From NCBI RefSeq assembly GCF_901827175.1, contig NZ_LR594664.1, positions 310,001 through 374,000 on the forward strand: 64,000 nt of DNA, written 5' to 3'. Of the stretch, positions 62,244 to 64,000 are shown piece by piece; the stretch's first letter is position 1, and each line of letters starts with the position of its first letter. This DNA is from Variovorax sp. RA8 (GTDB taxonomy: Bacteria; Pseudomonadota; Gammaproteobacteria; Burkholderiales; Burkholderiaceae_C). The notes under the pieces were generated by a model, which worked only from the letters and a program-made list of their open reading frames with translations, was not told where the DNA came from and searched no databases. Position numbers and translations under genes: made by a program.

Positions 62244-62797
62244 CGGAAGAAGTTCGGCTGAACGAGAAACGTCTTGAAGTTGATGAGCGCGCGCTGGGTG
62301 TACTGGTATTCGACCAGCGCCCAGCGGAAGGTGGTCGCAATGCCCACTGCGAGGACCGTCAGGCTCGTGGGGATCAGCAGGAATGCGATCCACATTGGCA
62401 CCGTGAAGATCATGAAACAGACCATGGCGAAGGCGATGATGGTCATCGCGATCGAGCCGTACTTGGCCCGGCGCGCAGCGGTGATCTGGCTGGCGTGGTG
62501 GGCGGGGCTCCAGTCCATCACGCGGTAAAGGAATTCGAAACGCTCCGATGGGTCCGTCGGCAGTTCGTGCTCGGAGCCATCCTTCAGGATGACGGTCTTG
62601 ATCGGAAGCTTCGACTCGTTGAGCAGGCGCTGGCGCGTCTCGCGCGCGGCCTCCCATGCTTCGCTCAGGTTCTGCCTAGAGCGGCCGAGCTGGCCGACAG
62701 CCAGGCCCACGCCCTTGGGAACCAGCGCGCTGTTCGCGACTTTTGCGGCCCGACGCAACTTCGTTTGCGAGTTCGCGCCACTGTGGTTTTCGGTCAT
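62228..62797 (-). CDS. Membrane protein of the conjugation block, possibly TraX-like
   Basis: 189 residues. The first 110 are soluble and helical. Two hydrophobic segments follow (GSIAMTIIAFAMVCFMIFTV and MWIAFLLIPTSLTVLAVGIA), then a short amphipathic tail. Its place near the Trb genes and its size fit IncI TraX, but the sequence alone does not prove it. Confidence 0.5.
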   Translation of the reverse strand: MTENHSGANSQTKLRRAAKVANSALVPKGVGLAVGQLGRSRQNLSEAWEAARETRQRLLNESKLPIKTVILKDGSEHELPTDPSERFEFLYRVMDWSPAHHASQITAARRAKYGSIAMTIIAFAMVCFMIFTVPMWIAFLLIPTSLTVLAVGIATTFRWALVEYQYTQRALINFKTFLVQPNFFRWIFC

Positions 62798-62798
62798 A

Positions 62799-63224
62799 TC
62801 AGCTTCCGTTCGACGACGTCGAGCCGCCCTGGTTGTCCAACTCGAGCGCGAGACGGAAGCGCTCAAGGGGTCCCGGCTGATACAGCGAGTTGTAGCCCAC
62901 GGCGCGAGTCATCGCGGTGGCATATCGCCTTACCTTGGGCATAAGGCCCCCCACGGTTTCAGCGTTCTCGGCGAACCACTTGACGACCACCCGCAGGTGC
63001 TCGCCGTGTAGCTTCGACACGAGCTGGCGATCCACCTCCAAGGCATGGCGCGCGATCACGATCGAAGGCGTTGAGTCCAGCCACCGCAGCAACTTCGCGG
63101 CGCAATCCTTCTGCTGCTCGGCAGTAAGCGGCCCTCGCTGGCGGGTGACGTCGTCGCCAAAGACGACCTTCGCCAGCTTGCTGTCGAAAGTGCCCTTGGG
63201 CATGCTTGAGAGGGGGGTCGTCAT
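62799..63224 (-). CDS. Hypothetical protein in the conjugation block
   Basis: 141 residues from ATG 63224, soluble and helical (LVSKLHGEHLRVVVKWFAEN). It ends one base before the start of the next gene. No domain recognised. Confidence 0.5.
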   Translation of the reverse strand: MTTPLSSMPKGTFDSKLAKVVFGDDVTRQRGPLTAEQQKDCAAKLLRWLDSTPSIVIARHALEVDRQLVSKLHGEHLRVVVKWFAENAETVGGLMPKVRRYATAMTRAVGYNSLYQPGPLERFRLALELDNQGGSTSSNGS

Positions 63225-63367
63225 CGGCGGTACGTCGATCTCGGGAGGTGTCAGTTCGTTGGGGTGCCATGGCGGGAAGTTGATCGGCCGTGTGACTGCA
63301 ACTCGGCTCCAGGACGCCGGCTTGACCCTCACGCAACGGCTGCGGAAGGGTCAAGCCGTGCACGGCA

Positions 63368-64000
63368 TCAGCCAGCGAAGGCGCGGATGGCCTCGCCCGC
63401 GCCGTCCACTTCGTCAGCTTCATCGCTGGCGGAATCTGCAACCGGGGGAACGAGCGCGAACGATACGCGGGGAGCGGGAGCCGGTGCTGCCGGAGCGCTC
63501 ACAGGGGCCATTGCAGCGGGCTCTGCAGCAACTGCGGCCTCAGGGTGCGCAGCGGCCGGTGTCTGCTCGTCGTTGATTGCCGGGACGATCGCAGCAGCCG
63601 CCGCCGGACGAGCCTGGGAAGCGCTTGCGCGGGCAGGCGCGTTGAACGGACGCGCCGCACGTGCAAGCTCGATGGCGGCGCGGCGTTCCTTCGCGCGATC
63701 GAGTTCCTTGCTCAGAAGCGAGTCGATGCGTTCGGTGACCTCGCCCGATGCAATCATGCCCATCTGAGCACTCATGAAGCCGCCGCGCTCGTAGTTCATG
63801 CAGCCTGCGGCCACGGTCACCTCGCTGGCGGTGATGCGCGAGGTGCCGTGCACCACCAGGTTCGCAGCCAGGATCTCGCCCTCCGGCGCGTCGATGACGC
63901 CATGGACCTCCAGGTGCGAGGCAAAAATGGAACCAAGCACGATGCCCGACTCGGCGACGACGACCTTGCCGCCATGGAAAACGTTGCCCACTACGCAGCC
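63368..64000 (-). CDS. Bactofilin-like protein, 5' end outside the window
   Basis: The visible 210 or so residues start with short hydrophobic repeats of a right-handed beta-helix (VVVAESGIVLGSIFASHLEV, GVIDAPEGEILAANLVVHGT), the pattern of bactofilins, which polymerise without nucleotide into membrane-linked filaments. A coiled region and a Pro/Ala-rich tail follow. The frame is open through the right edge and a GTG at 63991 is inside repeat sequence, so the true start is outside. A bactofilin beside Dot/Trb genes might position the transfer machine. Confidence 0.72.
   Translation of the reverse strand, partial: GCVVGNVFHGGKVVVAESGIVLGSIFASHLEVHGVIDAPEGEILAANLVVHGTSRITASEVTVAAGCMNYERGGFMSAQMGMIASGEVTERIDSLLSKELDRAKERRAAIELARAARPFNAPARASASQARPAAAAAIVPAINDEQTPAAAHPEAAVAAEPAAMAPVSAPAAPAPAPRVSFALVPPVADSASDEADEVDGAGEAIRAFAG

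Overview
The window looks like a large conjugative plasmid, or an integrated conjugative element, from a Burkholderiales bacterium (betaproteobacteria). The evidence is a very GC-rich sequence with strong G/C preference at third codon positions, an IS1071-type Tn3-family element at the left edge, DUF4148-like exported proteins, and a complete set of IncI-type landmarks: a type IVb (thin) pilus operon and Dot/Icm-like (MPF-I) conjugation genes. No rRNA, tRNA, CRISPR array, relaxase or replication initiator gene was found. The replication and mobilisation genes must lie outside the window, if the element has them.

Layout. 1-1449: end of an IS1071-like element, inserted into the last gene of a minus-strand operon gyrB-gyrA-(18-codon ORF)-SLOG gene-(interrupted gene) at 1450-6749. 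6.8-10.5 kb: a HExxH protein, an exported protein, a small membrane protein, a RES-toxin/antitoxin pair and a small Cys-rich protein. 10.6-15.5 kb: a tightly overlapping minus-strand operon with a thymidylate kinase fusion, DUF3850 and DUF1653 proteins, a zinc-finger protein and an RlmN-like radical SAM protein. 15.6-31.1 kb: mostly plus-strand small accessory genes, many for DNA or nucleotide metabolism. They include ATP-grasp, XRE regulator, HAD 5'-nucleotidase, two UDG-fold proteins, a recombinase-like protein without its catalytic residues, a VRR-NUC nuclease, a WGR-DNA ligase and a phosphatase. 28.8-35.0 kb is a decaying stretch with several frameshifted genes and a dead TnpB element.

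35.7-45.7 kb is the pilus operon on the minus strand (TcpQ/PilL-like, pilN, O, P, Q, R, S, V). 46.9-48.3 kb is a second TnpB-only element whose reading frame carries one amber codon. 48.8-64.0 kb is the conjugation block on the minus strand (bactofilin, two small proteins, lytic transglycosylase, DotM/TrbA, TrbB thiol oxidoreductase, unknown, DotL/TrbC coupling protein, four unknown proteins, DotA/TraY).

How it works together. The pilus would mediate mating-pair contact, the Dot-like proteins would form the coupling and membrane part of the transfer machine, and the accessory block supplies a phage-like kit for DNA topology, repair, nucleotide supply and maintenance. The most striking item is the plasmid-borne gyrase. 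Its GyrA has Ala and Phe at the two positions (Ser83 and Asp87 in E. coli numbering) that anchor quinolones, and its GyrB is short. Several single-base frameshifts, three of them in runs of C, should be checked against raw reads before the affected genes are called dead.
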